The position numbers were made by a program, and so were the translations under genes. A DNA stretch of 64,000 nucleotides, from positions 9,873,539 to 9,937,538 of the forward strand of contig NC_049990.1 in assembly GCF_000003815.2 (NCBI RefSeq), given 5' to 3'. A model generated the notes under the pieces. The model had not been told where the DNA came from. It saw only the letters and a program-made list of their open reading frames with translations, and searched no databases. Below, piece after piece: positions 46,701 through 55,768 of the stretch (position 1 is the stretch's first letter; each line of letters opens with the position of its first letter). Source of the DNA: Branchiostoma floridae (Eukaryota; Chordata; Leptocardii; Amphioxiformes; Branchiostomatidae).

Positions 46701-49700
46701 TTATATATGACTGCGGGTTTGAGGCTGATCGATACAATGTAGAAATTTGAAGAGGTAGGGTGGGTCCAATATATTGCACTCGGAACTACTGGAGCAAGTC
46801 TGGTGGACTCATGTATGAGGCCAAATTGTTTGAGGCCAAATCATCTCAATTGCTTGATCTCGAATTTAAGAGAGATAAAGCTTATACCATAATGCTATAA
46901 GAAATATGAAAATGGAAACATAGTCTGATATCAAAGTGTGAACCTTGGTACACACAGTTGCAAGGAGTACAATCCGGGTTTAAATGACTGCATGCTTCTA
47001 GTTCTACACTATTTTTGTACCCAAAATTGGAGCTACATGCACCTAATTTTTGACTGTGGTTTCACTGGTTACACCTAGATATGTGTGTTGGGAAAGGTAT
47101 GTAAAGGTACTAACGTTTACTAACATGTAGCATGTTCTTGACATGAAAACGCCAGAAAAAAATCCACGTATTGAGGTTAGCTTTGATTTTGATGAGAGGC
47201 AGTTAGGTTTGAAATTAGGTTTTGCTGACACTCTGGCACTTCATTTTTAAAATTGGGCGACCAGTACACCAATTCCAGAAAATGAATTTCACACCTTTGC
47301 AATTAACATGCAGCAAAAAGATCAGATGAAGTTTTTCTACCAGTATCCTGTTTTCATTTTTTTCTGATTTTCATTCTGAACTTTATATAATAAGATCAGA
47401 CGAAATAGATGTTGCCATATACTGGGCTATCATAATATTTCTACTGGGACCAATATTGGAAATATTCTGGGGCGAAGCATTCTGTATGTAAGAAAGATCC
47501 ATTTTTCTTACCCTTTCGGTCAGACAGTCAATACAAGATTAAACCCAGTCTATCAACTACCTGTCCAAGGAAAGAAATCCCTTGAACACATTGACAAATG
47601 ACTATGATGACCATATGAAATCTGTTCGTTCTAACATATGCTCTTTCTGTAGTAAAATGTGTGGTTTTCCCACGAAGCTTTTGCTTTACTTGAAAACATG
47701 CCAGGATTCTCACTCCTAGCATTTTTTCACAGCGTAGGAGGCATAATGGTGTGGTGAAGTGGCAAAGGTGTGGGAAATCTGGGGGCGTCCGCCCTCTGAA
47801 TTTTTTTAAAATCAATTAAACCTTCAGAAACACTATTTCTTTCATTTTAAGGACCAAAGTTTCTGAAATAACTTAATAATAACATAATTTGTTTTTACCT
47901 TTTTACAAAGCAACAGAAAGGGTCTCTAACTAAGCTGGTTGAAACACAGTATGAATGTAGGCATCCAAATTACAGCATAGGGAATACAAATCACAGCGGA
48001 TTGGTGCCCTATGCTCACCCGCACTGGCAACAACCCTGATCATCTTTTAAACTTTATCTTATAGTTCAAAGACTGATACAGAGACAAATGCTCTAGCAGA
48101 ACTGGCAGGAACGATTATCGTATCCCCTTGAGACAATGTCATGAATAACTGATCAGGAATGTCCATTATGATTTAAATCTGCACAGATGCCTTCAGTGAT
48201 TATTGCCTGGGAGAAATTGGGTGCTACATTTTCCAATTTTCTAACCTGAAGATAAAATTCCACTAATGAGGTAATAAATCTCAAGAAACAGTTACTTGCA
48301 GACATCTCACCAAGAAAGTTTTGCAGACATTCCTCAACTGTTGGTACTTTTTAATCTTGATCATAGTATGTAAGTTTTATGCTCTATAAAGTCGACAAAT
48401 TGAAATGGACAACCTAATTTTGACTAAATAGTCTTAAAATCGATAGGCCGGAATCAAAGTATGCTAATGATACACACCAAATATATAGTGACTACTACCA
48501 TAGATTTCTCATTAAGTTGTACTCTACAGTTATAGAAGCCGCCACACTAAAATCATGGCATATCGATGTTCCATATGGCACTCGATACACACCCGTCTAC
48601 AGCACACCTGCTTTGTCCTTTGGGATTTGCTAGAGATGCAAATTCACAACCACCTTATATTTCAAGCCTTTATCAAACTCTGCATGAAACAAAATACGGT
48701 CAAAAGTACACAAGACCACTAACTTGGGAGACAGATAAAAATCTGATCTTTTTGGACAGTCTTCTTATTTGATCTTTAAGGCCTGTGTCTATGTATCCTT
48801 TGAATCTGCTCCAACTACGTAGACAATAAAATTAGACCTTACCACATACCAAACATCATTACAATCCATCCATGGCTTCTTGTTCAACCACAAAATCACA
48901 AAACCATGCTACCAAAAACCTTTTCACCTTGCAAAGGTAATAAAGAGGCGAATTCTAAACAAGTATGGGATGGAAATTTTCCTGTGTAAGTGATACTATA
49001 AAATTATAAATTGTGAACTATCGTCAGGTGTTACATTCACCGTTTTTGCTGTGAGCTCTCACCATGCAAACATATGCTGTCTTTCACTTAACAACTGTTG
49101 TTTTGACCCTGAACTCAAAAAATAGCGAACTCTTGAATTTTAGTTTTTTACTGTCAGTGTATCACGAAATTTAAGTGCTACAATCTTGAACAAACTTACA
49201 GTACTAACCGTATCCCTGAACCAACAGTCCTCTTGACATATGCAAACACAGCTGACTGGCAGCACAATTATATAGAATATACCTGTCTTGTAACTTTGAA
49301 GTTTGACCTGTGTAAGTAAGTTTCTGACCAGTCAAGTGTTTGAGAATCATAAAAGTTTAAATCAAAACCTACATGTACCAGCACATCAAACAACAGTCAC
49401 TATTCGTAGAATTTCACCTCGGACTGAGGATGAAGTTTGACGCTTTTTCCTTAGAATAGTTAGATAGACATGCGAATGGTGCAATGTGGCTTCACTACAC
49501 GCTTTCAGCCAAGCACACAAGGTTACACCACCCCTTTTCTCGATAAGAGTCTTTCGTTCTTTTTCAAGAGTACAGAGGTTTGACGCCACAAGCTCCTTCT
49601 AACAAGGGGCCGATGGCTCTACGTCCCCATCCATTGGAGAATTTGACTTTTTTCACAGAATTTAAACCAGATGTGCCAAAACTGCAGAGTGTGCAGACCT

Positions 49701-52700
49701 CAGTGTGGGACTGTGACATGGCAATAATGCTAGATTAGTACAGCCAATACAGTATACACATTTGCTCAATGTAAGATTAGGCTAATGCTCATGGACACTT
49801 TTCTGGCTGTTCCGTTACACAGAAAGTTGAAAACAACATAGGAGACAACTCAATAAATGTGCCTGGTATTAAATCTCCCAAGAAAAATACTACAACATGT
49901 ATTAGCAGGCAGTAGGGCTGGATACCTTTTGGCTTGATCAGGTTCGAGTCCAAGTCCGAGTCCAGAGGTTTAGGTTCAGGTCCGGACCTGAACCTGAACC
50001 TGATCCTGTATAGTAGTTGTCGATATCTTACTTTGTAATCTTATATTATCATATAGTATCATATTCTTATATTAAATAGAGTTTATTAAACCAATTTTCA
50101 GATTAGTGTACTTTTTATGACTTTTTGTCAGTGACTACCAAGCAGAGAGGAGATTAAAAGCAGTTTTTTATTTATTCAGAGAACATCCTACACGTAATTC
50201 ACTGCACAAAAGGCTATAATCTTACATGCAAATCAAACAACGCCTCCTAGCGAGCAAGGTTAAACTGCACTCTCGCGAGACTTGAGGCGAGAACTCGCGT
50301 TGTTTTGTGTGAATCCAAGATGGCGGCCCGTTCGCCGAGCGCTAAAATTTCTTCCTGCAAGACCGCACAAATCGCCTCAAAGCTGGAAAAATGGATTGAA
50401 TACAAGTGCAGAAGAAGAAAGAAATGTTGTTTGTCCCATGGTAAATTTTTCTGGATGCGGATTCTTCATTTTGAGTGAAAATTTACCGGAAGAATTGAGG
50501 AATTTTCCACTCGATTCCTCGTCGGTCGGCCTCATGCCATGGTAAAATTTGATGTTTTTTCGTAGCACATAATGTCAATGTTGACCTAAAATTGAGCTGA
50601 CAGGTACACAAAGGGACGAATATGAATTTATTGTAGGCTAATTTATTTTGCCATTGGAGTACTAGTAGCATTTCTAAGTACAATAGATTTCTTGAAATTG
50701 TTCAGCCTTCCGGTCCAAAAAAACCGGTTCACGACTTTCGGTTTTTTGGACTCGGTTCTCGGATGTTGTACCGGTAAAAACCGGTCCGGCCGAACCGGTA
50801 TCCAGCCCTAGCAGGCAGTGCCTAAACAACAAGGTCACACACCAGGGAGCCCAAAGTTCACCTTGACCTTAGTCTTTCCACCACCTACCCACATACCAAA
50901 TGTCATCACAATCCATCTAGAGGCTTAAAATAAATGTCTGGAAACACAGACACACACGCACATGCATCACGCATGCAGACACACACACACACGCATGGAC
51001 ACACAGATACACAAAAACAATACCTCCATTTTTTCATGGAGTTACATGTAATAACTTGAGGGGGAATCAGAAAGGGAGGTTTCCTGGACTACAAAGTTTG
51101 GGGATTAAGTAATTGTTGGTGTCATTTTTCTGCCACTGTACCTAAGGGACCACTTATCTGGTTCTGTCAAACCCAACTCAACAAACGGACCCTTTTCTCT
51201 CTTGCCAAATCAAGAACGTTTTAACCCAGGGAAAATCACACACCCTAATCTCAAACCAAGATCTGCAAATATCTCTTCCTCCGCTGAGTGCTGGCCCACA
51301 ACATTTGTAAAAGCCAAAACAAACAGGGCCAGATAAACAACTCAGCACGACAAAGACATGCCAAAGGGGCAAGGATCGCACCAAGGAATGTTGCCATTTC
51401 TACCACATGACTGCAAATCTCGCCAGTATTGAAAACTTGTGTTTGTAAGACTTTTTTTTCCTTCCTTGCCAAGCAGCACCAAACTGATCATGGCCTTTAA
51501 GTCTGTATGTGTTCGAATTCTTATCATGTTTCATACACATGACACAAAAACTGGCAATGGTACACAACCTAAAACTTAGTAAAATCAGTATAATGACCAC
51601 ACCAAACTTGGTCAAAATGTAGACTAGAAGTGTAAAACAAAACAAAGACTTAAAAATATGAAATTGAAAGAGGTGCAGCCACTCACTAAGTTATTGGTTA
51701 AACTGCTAATTCAGCACATACTGTAACTCCTGGAACCTTTAGTACAGTGTTTTGTTTTTGCAATTTTTATTTGACCTCTTCACCATGAATGGCAAATGTT
51801 TCTCTTATGTGAGTTGTGACCACCTGAGTGGTGTTTCAACCGCAAAGTTTAAACTTTTTTAGTTTTTCAATTTTCTCTTCTAAAGCCAAATAAAACCACA
51901 GCAAAGGTAAATATACTTACAGTACCTCATGAAATAATGTCAATATGAGATCTCCACAGTAAAATTTGCCAACAACCTTATCTCTAACTCAAAATTTCAA
52001 ATACATTTTTAATGGTAATGGCAGACTTCATATTGCCTCTGATAAAACATACGCAACCTATTGACCTCAAATCGTCTGCTATTTTTACTCTGGACCAATT
52101 TATTACCAGCTACATTGGTGGCCTTGAATAGAAATGTGTCTCATAAAGAGGCACCTCATGCCATTGGCCCACCATATCTGCCAATCATTTTCAAATCCTT
52201 CATGGTAGAGAACCCCTTGTCACAGCAGGGGGCTGCCCTTGGTCGTACATGTACATCTGACGCCCCCAGTAATATTGACACTGCACAGAGTAAATGCCTA
52301 ACCCCTTGCACTATGCAACCTGAGTTTAGTCTAGGTAAATAGTTTGTAAATGCAGGTAGCCTAGTGTTCGAGTATAGTTCAGGGGCCATACATAAAGCTT
52401 GACAACTTATCTTCCGGACGCCTGAACTAACAACCAAGCAGAAACTACATGTATGTTAGATAATGCTTGTGGGAATTTTTTGTTCAAGGTCCTTTTTTCC
52501 CCATTCGTTTTACATTATGTTGTGCAAGAAAACATGGATACTGTTTGTGCCAAAAAGTGGGAGGTCACTGCGGGTGTGCCACTGTGCACGCAATGGACCC
52601 AATTTCTTTCCTTGGCTTGGCTCTCTGGCATTTTGGCATATCATTCTAAGAAGAGGGCAACATGAAAACAGAGGGCAAAGGGGAAACTTGAATCCAACTA

Positions 52701-54212
52701 TATTTGCCCCTTGGTACTGTGTAAACCAAGTTACAGACTTTCTTTCATTTTCACCTTGACCTTCCAGTCTAGCATCTTTTTTTTTTAAATTCCAAGAATA
52801 AAGACATCAAACGAGTGTGGCAGTTGGCAGCTAAGAACATGACAACTCTATAAAGTTTTAAGTGTACGTGTGTACTAAGGGCCAACAACCTTAAACAGTA
52901 GGAATCCAGTCATAATCTAAACCAAATGGTGGCAAGCCACACAACATGAGAATGTCTAGAACAATTAGGCAGTGATTATAACATTAGATGGAGTGTCGTT
53001 CTCACAAATACTCTGGCACAAATTCTAATGTTTTCAGTTAAAAGGCATTGTAGTGTTGACACTGTTCCCTGTTATACTGCATTTAACACATACACAATTG
53101 TGCTGAATGCAAATTCCTGTGCATTGTTTAGAAAACGGGTGATTCAGACAACTGTAATTGTCACTCGTTCTACGACTTCCTTTGATGACTAACGTAAAGT
53201 GTTGGCAATTTCAATGACAATCAAGTTGTAAACATTAAAACATCATTCACTATCAGAAACAATGGTGGATTCTATAGCATGCATCAATAGCAAAAAACAG
53301 TAAACTTCAATCAAAAGGTGCACCAATACAACTTATCAACAAAAGGAAATAAACTGCAATGACTGAAGTGATTTTTAAATCTACTTGCAATTGTGGTAGC
53401 CACATCCTGTCCAAAGATGTACAACACTTTTGGAAGGGAATATTGTAAACTCTATTTTAAAGCCTCTAAAGCCTCTAAAGGGAATATTGTAAACTAAACG
53501 TTATAATATTCCAAACCGTGTTTGTAACATAATATCCCCAAGTCCAAAATCTCTTTAAGAACGATAGTCTTTTAAAAGAGCCATTGAACTTTGAACTGCT
53601 CAATGTACTGCTATATATCAATGTATACCAGTTGTGTTTGCAACAGTTAGCATAAACATGAGGGTGTATTTGGTCTGCGTACCTTCAGACTTCCCTGCTT
53701 TTGTGCGTGTGTGTGCATATATTTTGTCGCAAGCTCTCTCTGAAACTGTCCCCATTGGTCTTGCACTATTTGCACTTTATCATGCAAGGGAATTTTCATC
53801 TGTTTTCCTTTCTCTCTACCATAAACTCCACCTTGTTGTGTTTTTCTGGGTGTAACAAACTTAATTAACATACTACAAAACTGATCAACAGCTGGCGCGT
53901 GGAGTCCCCTTTGGTAGCCTCAAATGGCCGTACTTTTTTCCTGGCGTCTTTGCCAATAAAATCATAATCGCTCACCTGTATCTCAAACGTTGACAGTGTG
54001 TCGTCCAAGAGGAGTACTTTGACAGGGATACACTTTCCTTTCCTGGCTGTCCTGTTGTTGTTTGTGGGCCCGTTCCTGGCGGGTACGTTGTTGTTGGGCT
54101 GCTGTTGTGTCGGCGGGTCCCCGCCATTGCCCACCTCCGGTCTCCTCCTGGGCTGCACATCGCGGAGTTCGACTCCTTCCGTCCGGTTGTCCGCTACCTC
54201 TATCCCGCTCAT
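21026..54212 (-). CDS. farp: FARP1/FARP2-type FERM, RhoGEF and pleckstrin domain protein (28 exons)
   Basis: Exons: 53976-54212, 43927-44031, 43344-43386, 42922-43000, 41101-41198, 40651-40774, 40084-40231, 39443-39538, 38716-38879, 37890-37964, 35993-37456, 29058-29277, 28521-28579, 28182-28212, 27729-27862, 27283-27364, 26342-26528, 26042-26092, 25393-25451, 25164-25235, 24916-24984, 24593-24682, 24115-24197, 23602-23699, 23042-23223, 22618-22725, 21958-22109, 21026-21098. They total 4383 nt, 1460 residues, with every phase consistent. Vertebrate FARPs are membrane-linked guanine nucleotide exchange factors for Rac/Cdc42-type GTPases. They act downstream of plexins and cadherins in dendrite, synapse and cell-shape control. 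Approximate domain order: FERM 62-345, FERM-adjacent 365-400, linker to 950, DH 955-1155, PH1 1165-1290, PH2 1355-1450. The linker is about 415 residues longer than in human. I cannot tell FARP1 from FARP2; it probably predates their split. Confidence 0.94.
21102..21578. repeat. 94 bp tandem array in the last FARP intron
   Basis: GTTATGTCTTTATGTATAAA or close variants begin at 21241, 21335, 21429 and 21523, all 94 bp apart. Each unit has CATCTGCTGTTCATCATCAC and AGCAAGATAAACAGTTATGT blocks. The array starts within 10 bp of the last exon's acceptor. Confidence 0.92.
22101..22480. repeat. Tandem duplication overlapping a FARP exon acceptor
   Basis: GTAGTCATCCTG (exon 27 first 9 nt plus acceptor) occurs at 22101 and again at 22209. 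ATATCCTG at about 22332-22339 is a third, worn copy. Each is followed by CCAATxAxA, CAGACTCTTAA, GTGxGAGAAxTTTAA and GGTGGAGAAGGCC. Period is about 108-119 bp. Confidence 0.82.
23042..23223 (-). CDS. farp: FARP exon 25: inter-PH linker
   Basis: 182 nt. It starts with acidic, Ser-rich sequence ([19 protein letters not shown]), then [20 protein letters not shown], nearly identical to the conserved block before PH2 in vertebrate FARPs. It ends KSVE at GAG|GTCAGA and joins [11 protein letters not shown] of the next exon. Confidence 0.92.
23602..25235 (-). CDS. farp: FARP exons 20-24: first PH domain
   Basis: Exons 25164-25235, 24916-24984, 24593-24682, 24115-24197 and 23602-23699. They encode [75 protein letters not shown] and [19 protein letters not shown]. 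This is the PH domain directly after DH, with the invariant Trp near its C-terminal helix. In FARP structures the PH domains fold over DH and hold it inactive; that is knowledge of the family, not visible here. Confidence 0.92.
25393..28579 (-). CDS. farp: FARP exons 13-19: DH (RhoGEF) domain
   Basis: Exons 28521-28579, 28182-28212 (31 nt), 27729-27862, 27283-27364, 26342-26528, 26042-26092 and 25393-25451. The peptide reads [20 protein letters not shown] (conserved region 1), [69 protein letters not shown] and [12 protein letters not shown] (conserved region 3), then [13 protein letters not shown] and [17 protein letters not shown]. These are the hallmark blocks of a Dbl-homology exchange domain, intact throughout. 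It loads GTP on Rac/Cdc42-type GTPases in this family. Confidence 0.93.
25487..25920 (-). mobile_element. hAT-type MITE, copy 2 (434 bp)
   Basis: Same family as 14262-14688 but in inverse orientation, with termini TAGGGCTGGGTATCGGTAC and CGGTACCCAGCCCTA. The target GTGTTAAT is duplicated perfectly (25479-25486 and 25921-25928). The interior is colinear with copy 1 with few differences. It lies in a FARP intron 36 bp upstream of exon 25393-25451. Confidence 0.93.
26530..26965. repeat. Partial intronic duplication beside FARP exon 17
   Basis: GAGGGGTGACCCAGTGT follows the exon 17 acceptor at about 26541 and recurs near 26899. CATTACGTTTTGTCTCA occurs near 26847 and 26948. The two pairs interleave around the tRNA-like SINE. 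Confidence 0.6.
26757..26825 (-). mobile_element. tRNA-related SINE head
   Basis: On the minus strand GTGGCTGAGTGGGTTGAG resembles box A, and GTAGATCGTGATCCCC, after a stretch with GTTCGCCTTGTATTCG, resembles box B. Spacing fits a tRNA-like promoter. No clean cloverleaf with a CCA-type end can be drawn, so it is a SINE head rather than a functional tRNA gene. Confidence 0.5.
27900..27990 (+). repeat. Interspersed repeat fragment, copy 2
   Basis: Contains CAGGCTGTTTCCAGCTTTAA, TTTTCTGTCTTCCTCATTG and GGGAGCCCTTGTTGTTGG, matching the copy at 2205-2335. It lies in a FARP intron just upstream of DH exon 27729-27862. Confidence 0.55.
29058..29277 (-). CDS. farp: FARP exon 12: linker to DH domain
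   Basis: 220 nt. It starts [12 protein letters not shown] after the AG at 29278-29279, runs through a Ser/Pro-rich stretch ([15 protein letters not shown]) and ends KKVLKNTK at a GTAATA donor. It joins in phase 0 to [15 protein letters not shown] of the DH domain. This end matches the entry to the DH domain in FARP proteins. Confidence 0.88.
31509..31740. repeat. 21 bp minisatellite
   Basis: Two alternating 21 bp forms, ACATGTATCCATGGAGACCAG and related ATAGGTAACCATGGATACCAG variants, about ten units with growing divergence at the right end. CCATGG recurs in most units. Confidence 0.85.
33303..33623 (+). other. Unassigned 106-codon ORF
   Basis: Plus strand, antisense to FARP within its intron. 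The reading ([19 protein letters not shown]...) is polar, with a basic C-terminus ([10 protein letters not shown]) and a CISC pair. I do not recognise it, and it has no clear promoter or splice context. It may be chance or a relic of a mobile element. Confidence 0.15.
34050..34145 (-). mobile_element. Old LINE 3'-end fragment, copy C
   Basis: Minus strand: GGAAACTGTTTCCAAA, CTATCCAATTGCTTGC and CCTGGATGTCTAAAC. It matches the block order of copies at 13862, 15150 and 46075. Confidence 0.5.
35993..37456 (-). CDS. farp: FARP exon 11: 488-codon linker exon
   Basis: One uninterrupted 1464 nt exon. The frame stays open until a GG|GTAGCA donor at 35992, which joins GG|A to exon 12, so the TAG seen in the genomic reading is intronic. 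The peptide is Ser/Pro/Asp/Asn-rich and probably disordered. Features: three 14-residue repeats of the type EHxxMxxLVxxMSS (about residues 455-498) that could form a coiled coil; a duplicated LHITED motif; and many SP/TP sites. Vertebrate FARP linkers are far shorter. If transcribed without splicing at 35992, the TAG would give a FERM-only protein. Confidence 0.9.
37890..37964 (-). CDS. farp: FARP exon 10: FERM-adjacent region
   Basis: 75 nt coding [15 protein letters not shown] and SKNPKFQR, joined to SSFRF from exon 9 to give the [10 protein letters not shown] junction characteristic of FARP proteins. This FERM-adjacent segment is usually subject to regulation by phosphorylation in FERM families. 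Confidence 0.93.
38105..38192 (+). mobile_element. pogo/Tigger-like terminal fragment
   Basis: CAGTCAAACCTGTCTATAGT preceded by TA is the classic start of pogo-type elements, with GATCACTCAAAGGACC next. ACTATAGACAGG near 38183-38194 is the inverse of part of it. A related end, the inverse of CAGTCAAAACTGCCCAAGAA, is at about 58642-58661. Confidence 0.55.
38716..44031 (-). CDS. farp: FARP exons 2-9: FERM domain
   Basis: Exon 2 (43927-44031) gives [20 protein letters not shown]. The 43 nt exon 3 (43344-43386) gives [14 protein letters not shown]. Exon 4 (42922-43000) gives [16 protein letters not shown]. Exon 5 (41101-41198) gives [19 protein letters not shown]. Exon 6 (40651-40774) gives [17 protein letters not shown]. 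Exon 7 (40084-40231) gives [18 protein letters not shown]. Exon 8 (39443-39538) gives [20 protein letters not shown]. Exon 9 (38716-38879) gives [20 protein letters not shown]. These match, in order, the F1, F2 and F3 lobes of FARP FERM domains, which bind phosphoinositides and receptor tails. For exon 4 I chose the inner AG (after 43000) because the outer AG breaks the frame. Confidence 0.93.
38965..39060 (+). mobile_element. Hammerhead-ribozyme-like foldback, probable Penelope-type fragment
   Basis: Stem I: 38965-38978 pairs with 39047-39060 (14 bp), plus ACC with GGT after a 2 nt bulge. Then CTGATAA (38982-38988), a hairpin GGTGTCTG/CAGACACC (38990-39006), GAAAC (39007-39011), a middle segment with weak self-complementarity, and TTC before the closing strand. 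This is the order of a hammerhead ribozyme, which Penelope-like elements are known to carry. The core reads CTGATAA plus one extra T instead of CTGANGA, so it is probably inactive. AATGCCATCAAT flanks it on both sides (38944-38955 and 39066-39077). Confidence 0.55.
40949..41146. repeat. Three 66 bp tandem copies spanning a FARP exon donor
   Basis: Copies at 40949-41014, 41015-41080 and 41081-41146. The last includes the final 46 nt of FERM exon 5 (41101-41198), its donor and 20 nt of intron. Shared blocks include ACAGAAAGGTTCC, TACAATG, GATGCCATGAGC and TTATCAGA. The 66 bp length is 22 codons, and the exon frame stays open on the minus strand through all three copies. Confidence 0.93.
41790..42780. 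repeat. Nested local duplications in FARP intron 4
   Basis: CATGCTGAATAACCAATACT followed by ACAGTAATGACTTTTCCCAC occurs near 41790 and again near 41967. Separately, AGCTTACAACTGGTGGGG occurs at 42521 and 42732, each preceded by a similar 200 bp block with TTTTGxCTGxGCCTG. These are two old tandem duplications. Confidence 0.7.
44500..45400. repeat. Degenerate tandem repeat, period about 80-100 bp
   Basis: A motif like GAGGCAAGxTTTxxxAA recurs near 44525, 44609, 44689, 44782 and 44880, and in worn form near 45200 and 45287. It is often followed about 15 bp later by a CATGAATTT-like block. Copies differ a lot, so this is an old array. Confidence 0.6.
46075..46215 (-). mobile_element. Old LINE 3'-end fragment, copy D
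   Basis: Minus strand: AACTGGTGGATTCCAGTTG, ATCGTCTGACCGATTCC, ATATCCAGTTGCTTGAG and CCTGGATGTCTAACC. It is the fullest of four members of this family here. A 129-codon minus-strand ORF (45823-46212) runs through it and has no recognised domain. Confidence 0.55.
49913..50810 (+). mobile_element. hAT-type element, copy 3 (898 bp) with promoter-like interior
   Basis: Termini TAGGGCTGGATACC and GGTATCCAGCCCTA. The 8 bp target GCAGGCAG is duplicated perfectly (49905-49912 and 50811-50818). The left subterminal part has AGGTCCGGACCTGAACC as in copies 1 and 2, but the interior is different and longer. It contains TCTCGCGAGA (50271-50280) and CCAAGATGGCGGC (50315-50327). No complete transposase is present. 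Confidence 0.9.
50271..50478 (+). promoter_or_regulatory. Promoter-like motifs and short ORF inside hAT copy 3
   Basis: TCTCGCGAGA is a known strong promoter element of animal CpG-type promoters. AAGATGGCGGC is the YY1 site that often overlaps a start codon. Here the ATG in that motif (50320) opens a 52-codon ORF ending at 50478, with Lys/Arg/Cys-rich sequence (KCRRRKKCC). A possible donor (ATG|GTAAAT) lies near 50441. This may be the promoter and first exon left over from an autonomous hAT transposase gene. That is an inference; no transposase motif is visible. Confidence 0.4.
53976..54212 (-). CDS. farp: FARP exon 1: start codon and start of FERM F1 lobe
   Basis: 79 codons from the ATG at 54210-54212. 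A disordered, Pro/Asn/Gln/Arg-rich leader ([20 protein letters not shown]) is followed by [19 protein letters not shown], the first beta strand of the FERM F1 lobe (compare the VSIKIQMLDDT type in vertebrates). The donor is CAG|GTGAGC at 53975. The next exon lies 9.9 kb away. Two ORFs antisense to this exon are shadows. Confidence 0.9.
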
Positions 54213-54360
54213 CCTTCAATCTGGGAGCTGGGGACGAAGACGGGGGAAAACAGACGACATTTTAGGTTTTAGTTTAGTTGGAAGAGCGAGCGGAAGTCGA
54301 GAGTCGCGCCCAGAAGTGATCGCGGCAAACTCGCGGGATCAAATCTCACCTATCAGTATC
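54213..54360 (-). promoter_or_regulatory. farp: FARP 5' UTR and core promoter region
   Basis: GC-rich, with several CGs and GCGGAAGTC (ETS-like) around 54288-54297. No TATA box. The minus-strand 5' UTR holds a 14-codon upstream ORF (54216-54260). Confidence 0.5.
54216..54260 (-). promoter_or_regulatory. Upstream ORF in FARP 5' UTR
   Basis: ATG at 54258-54260 opens MSSVFPRLRPQLPD, ending with TGA at 54216-54218, three bases before the FARP ATG (TGA AGG ATG). If the transcript begins upstream of 54260, this uORF could reduce or reinitiate translation of FARP. Confidence 0.5.
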
Positions 54361-54480
54361 ATGGCGAAAACTCGACGCGAGTCTAACAAAAATCAACAAC
54401 CACAAACTCCCCCATCCACTCAGCCAACTAGTAGTATATCACAGCATTTAGGCGGCCTACAAGACAGTCACATCTGTTAA
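54361..54480 (+). other. Possible divergent short ORF
   Basis: 39 codons starting MAKTRRESNKNQQPQTPP and ending in TAA. The ATG is 149 bp from the FARP start, on the other strand, in CG-rich sequence. It could be a first exon of a divergent transcript, a mobile element ORF start, or chance. No matching downstream exon is found in the next kilobases. Confidence 0.2.
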
Positions 54481-55605
54481 GAATTAGGCAGTTTTTCCCT
54501 GCGATTTGTTTTCCTCGCAAAGATAACTCACGCGGGAGCAAAAGTCGACTCCAAAACCCACAAGTGTCATGAATATGAAAAGCGTTGTTGTCTCGGGCGC
54601 CCCCCCTCCCCACCCACATCCGTCTGTGTTTTGCCTCCTAAACTCTTCCGTGTCTCGTACCCGCTGCTGGACACAAAGTCAAGTACACGGTGTTAGTCAA
54701 CAACAGACACATACCATGGTTTATAAAGCATCGTTCTAAGGTAAGACGTAAACAAAAAAGCGGAGTTTTGCCCCACCTCGCTGACCTGCCCGTGCAAACC
54801 AACAGAGCTCCCAGCGGCGTCTTGCATCCCAGTGTTGGGCGCTACGTCACAGGCGGGAGGATCTAACAGGGGTTTCCGATATCCAGTACGGGGTCTGGCA
54901 CAGTTAGGCAAAGGTGAACAGGCAGGCACAAATAAAGACTAAGTAATTATATGGGTAGAATGAATGAAATGTTAACTTTAGGGTAATTTCCAAGCATTTC
55001 TATGGCTGCAGCTTATTTTGAGCCTTTTGCGGCATTTTGCATGCCATGAATTTCCAATGAAGCAATGCAACCTGTCATATAACGTTACTTTATAGAGGTT
55101 TCAGTGTCACAGTAGAAAAGTATAAATAACAGATCAAAGTGATTATCACATAACCTCCATGGGCGGATCAAAAGCTTTGGTCATTTTCTAGATAGTTGAA
55201 GCTTATTTGCATAACTCAATAGACAAGAGTTGAGACCCATGGCGGCCATAGCTCCATGCGCGAAATATTGAGAACTTTTGTAATTCTTTACCTCATTAGT
55301 TATTCAAATAAGGTTGTGATTTTAATAGCATAGTCTATTTTGATTAATAATGTTTTCTACCTGTTTCATACCTGTTCTCTTTAAAAATTAAGTTAAAGTT
55401 ACAAAGATTGTATGAGTGAAAGTGCTTTCCTATAGCAGAATTCAATGTTTGCATTTTATCATGATTTGTGCAAATGACTTACTTGCAACGTATGCATGGT
55501 GATGAACTTAAGTAGCTTATATGTGTCACAAACATGAAAGCTCATTTGCTATTAAAGTCTACTTATGTTCTACCTGTCGAATTGGGTTGTAGAATTAAGG
55601 GTTAA

Positions 55606-55768
55606 TGACCCGCCCCGAGGTGTATATGGTGTCATAACGCCTGGTCCTTTGCTATAACCACCGAATGAAACCACAGAGTGAGCGAAGCAAACAAGGTGGT
55701 TTTATGAGTTGACTATAGCAAAGGACCAGGAGCTATGACATCATGTACACCGAGGAACAGGCGGGTCA
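55606..55768. mobile_element. Foldback MITE with TTAA target duplication
   Basis: Termini TGACCCGCC and GGCGGGTCA, each flanked by TTAA (55602-55605 and 55769-55772). Inner blocks are also inverted: CCTGGTCCTTTGCTATA and TATAGCAAAGGACCAGG, then CACCGA-type blocks. The whole 163 bp can fold into a long hairpin. TTAA duplication is typical of piggyBac and Kolobok elements. Confidence 0.85.

Larger units (their letters stand above)
44032..53975. other. FARP intron 1, 9.9 kb
   Basis: No exon was found. Contents I can name: a degenerate tandem family (44500-45400), an old LINE tail (46075-46215), a hAT insertion (49913-50810) and a CA-rich stretch (about 50940-51020). First introns of this size often hold enhancers, but nothing here shows it directly. 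Confidence 0.6.

Noticed and set aside
53998-54480. 160-codon plus-strand ORF
   Set aside because: It is antisense to FARP exon 1 for most of its length; hydrophobic residues there come from reading Arg/Asn codons backward.
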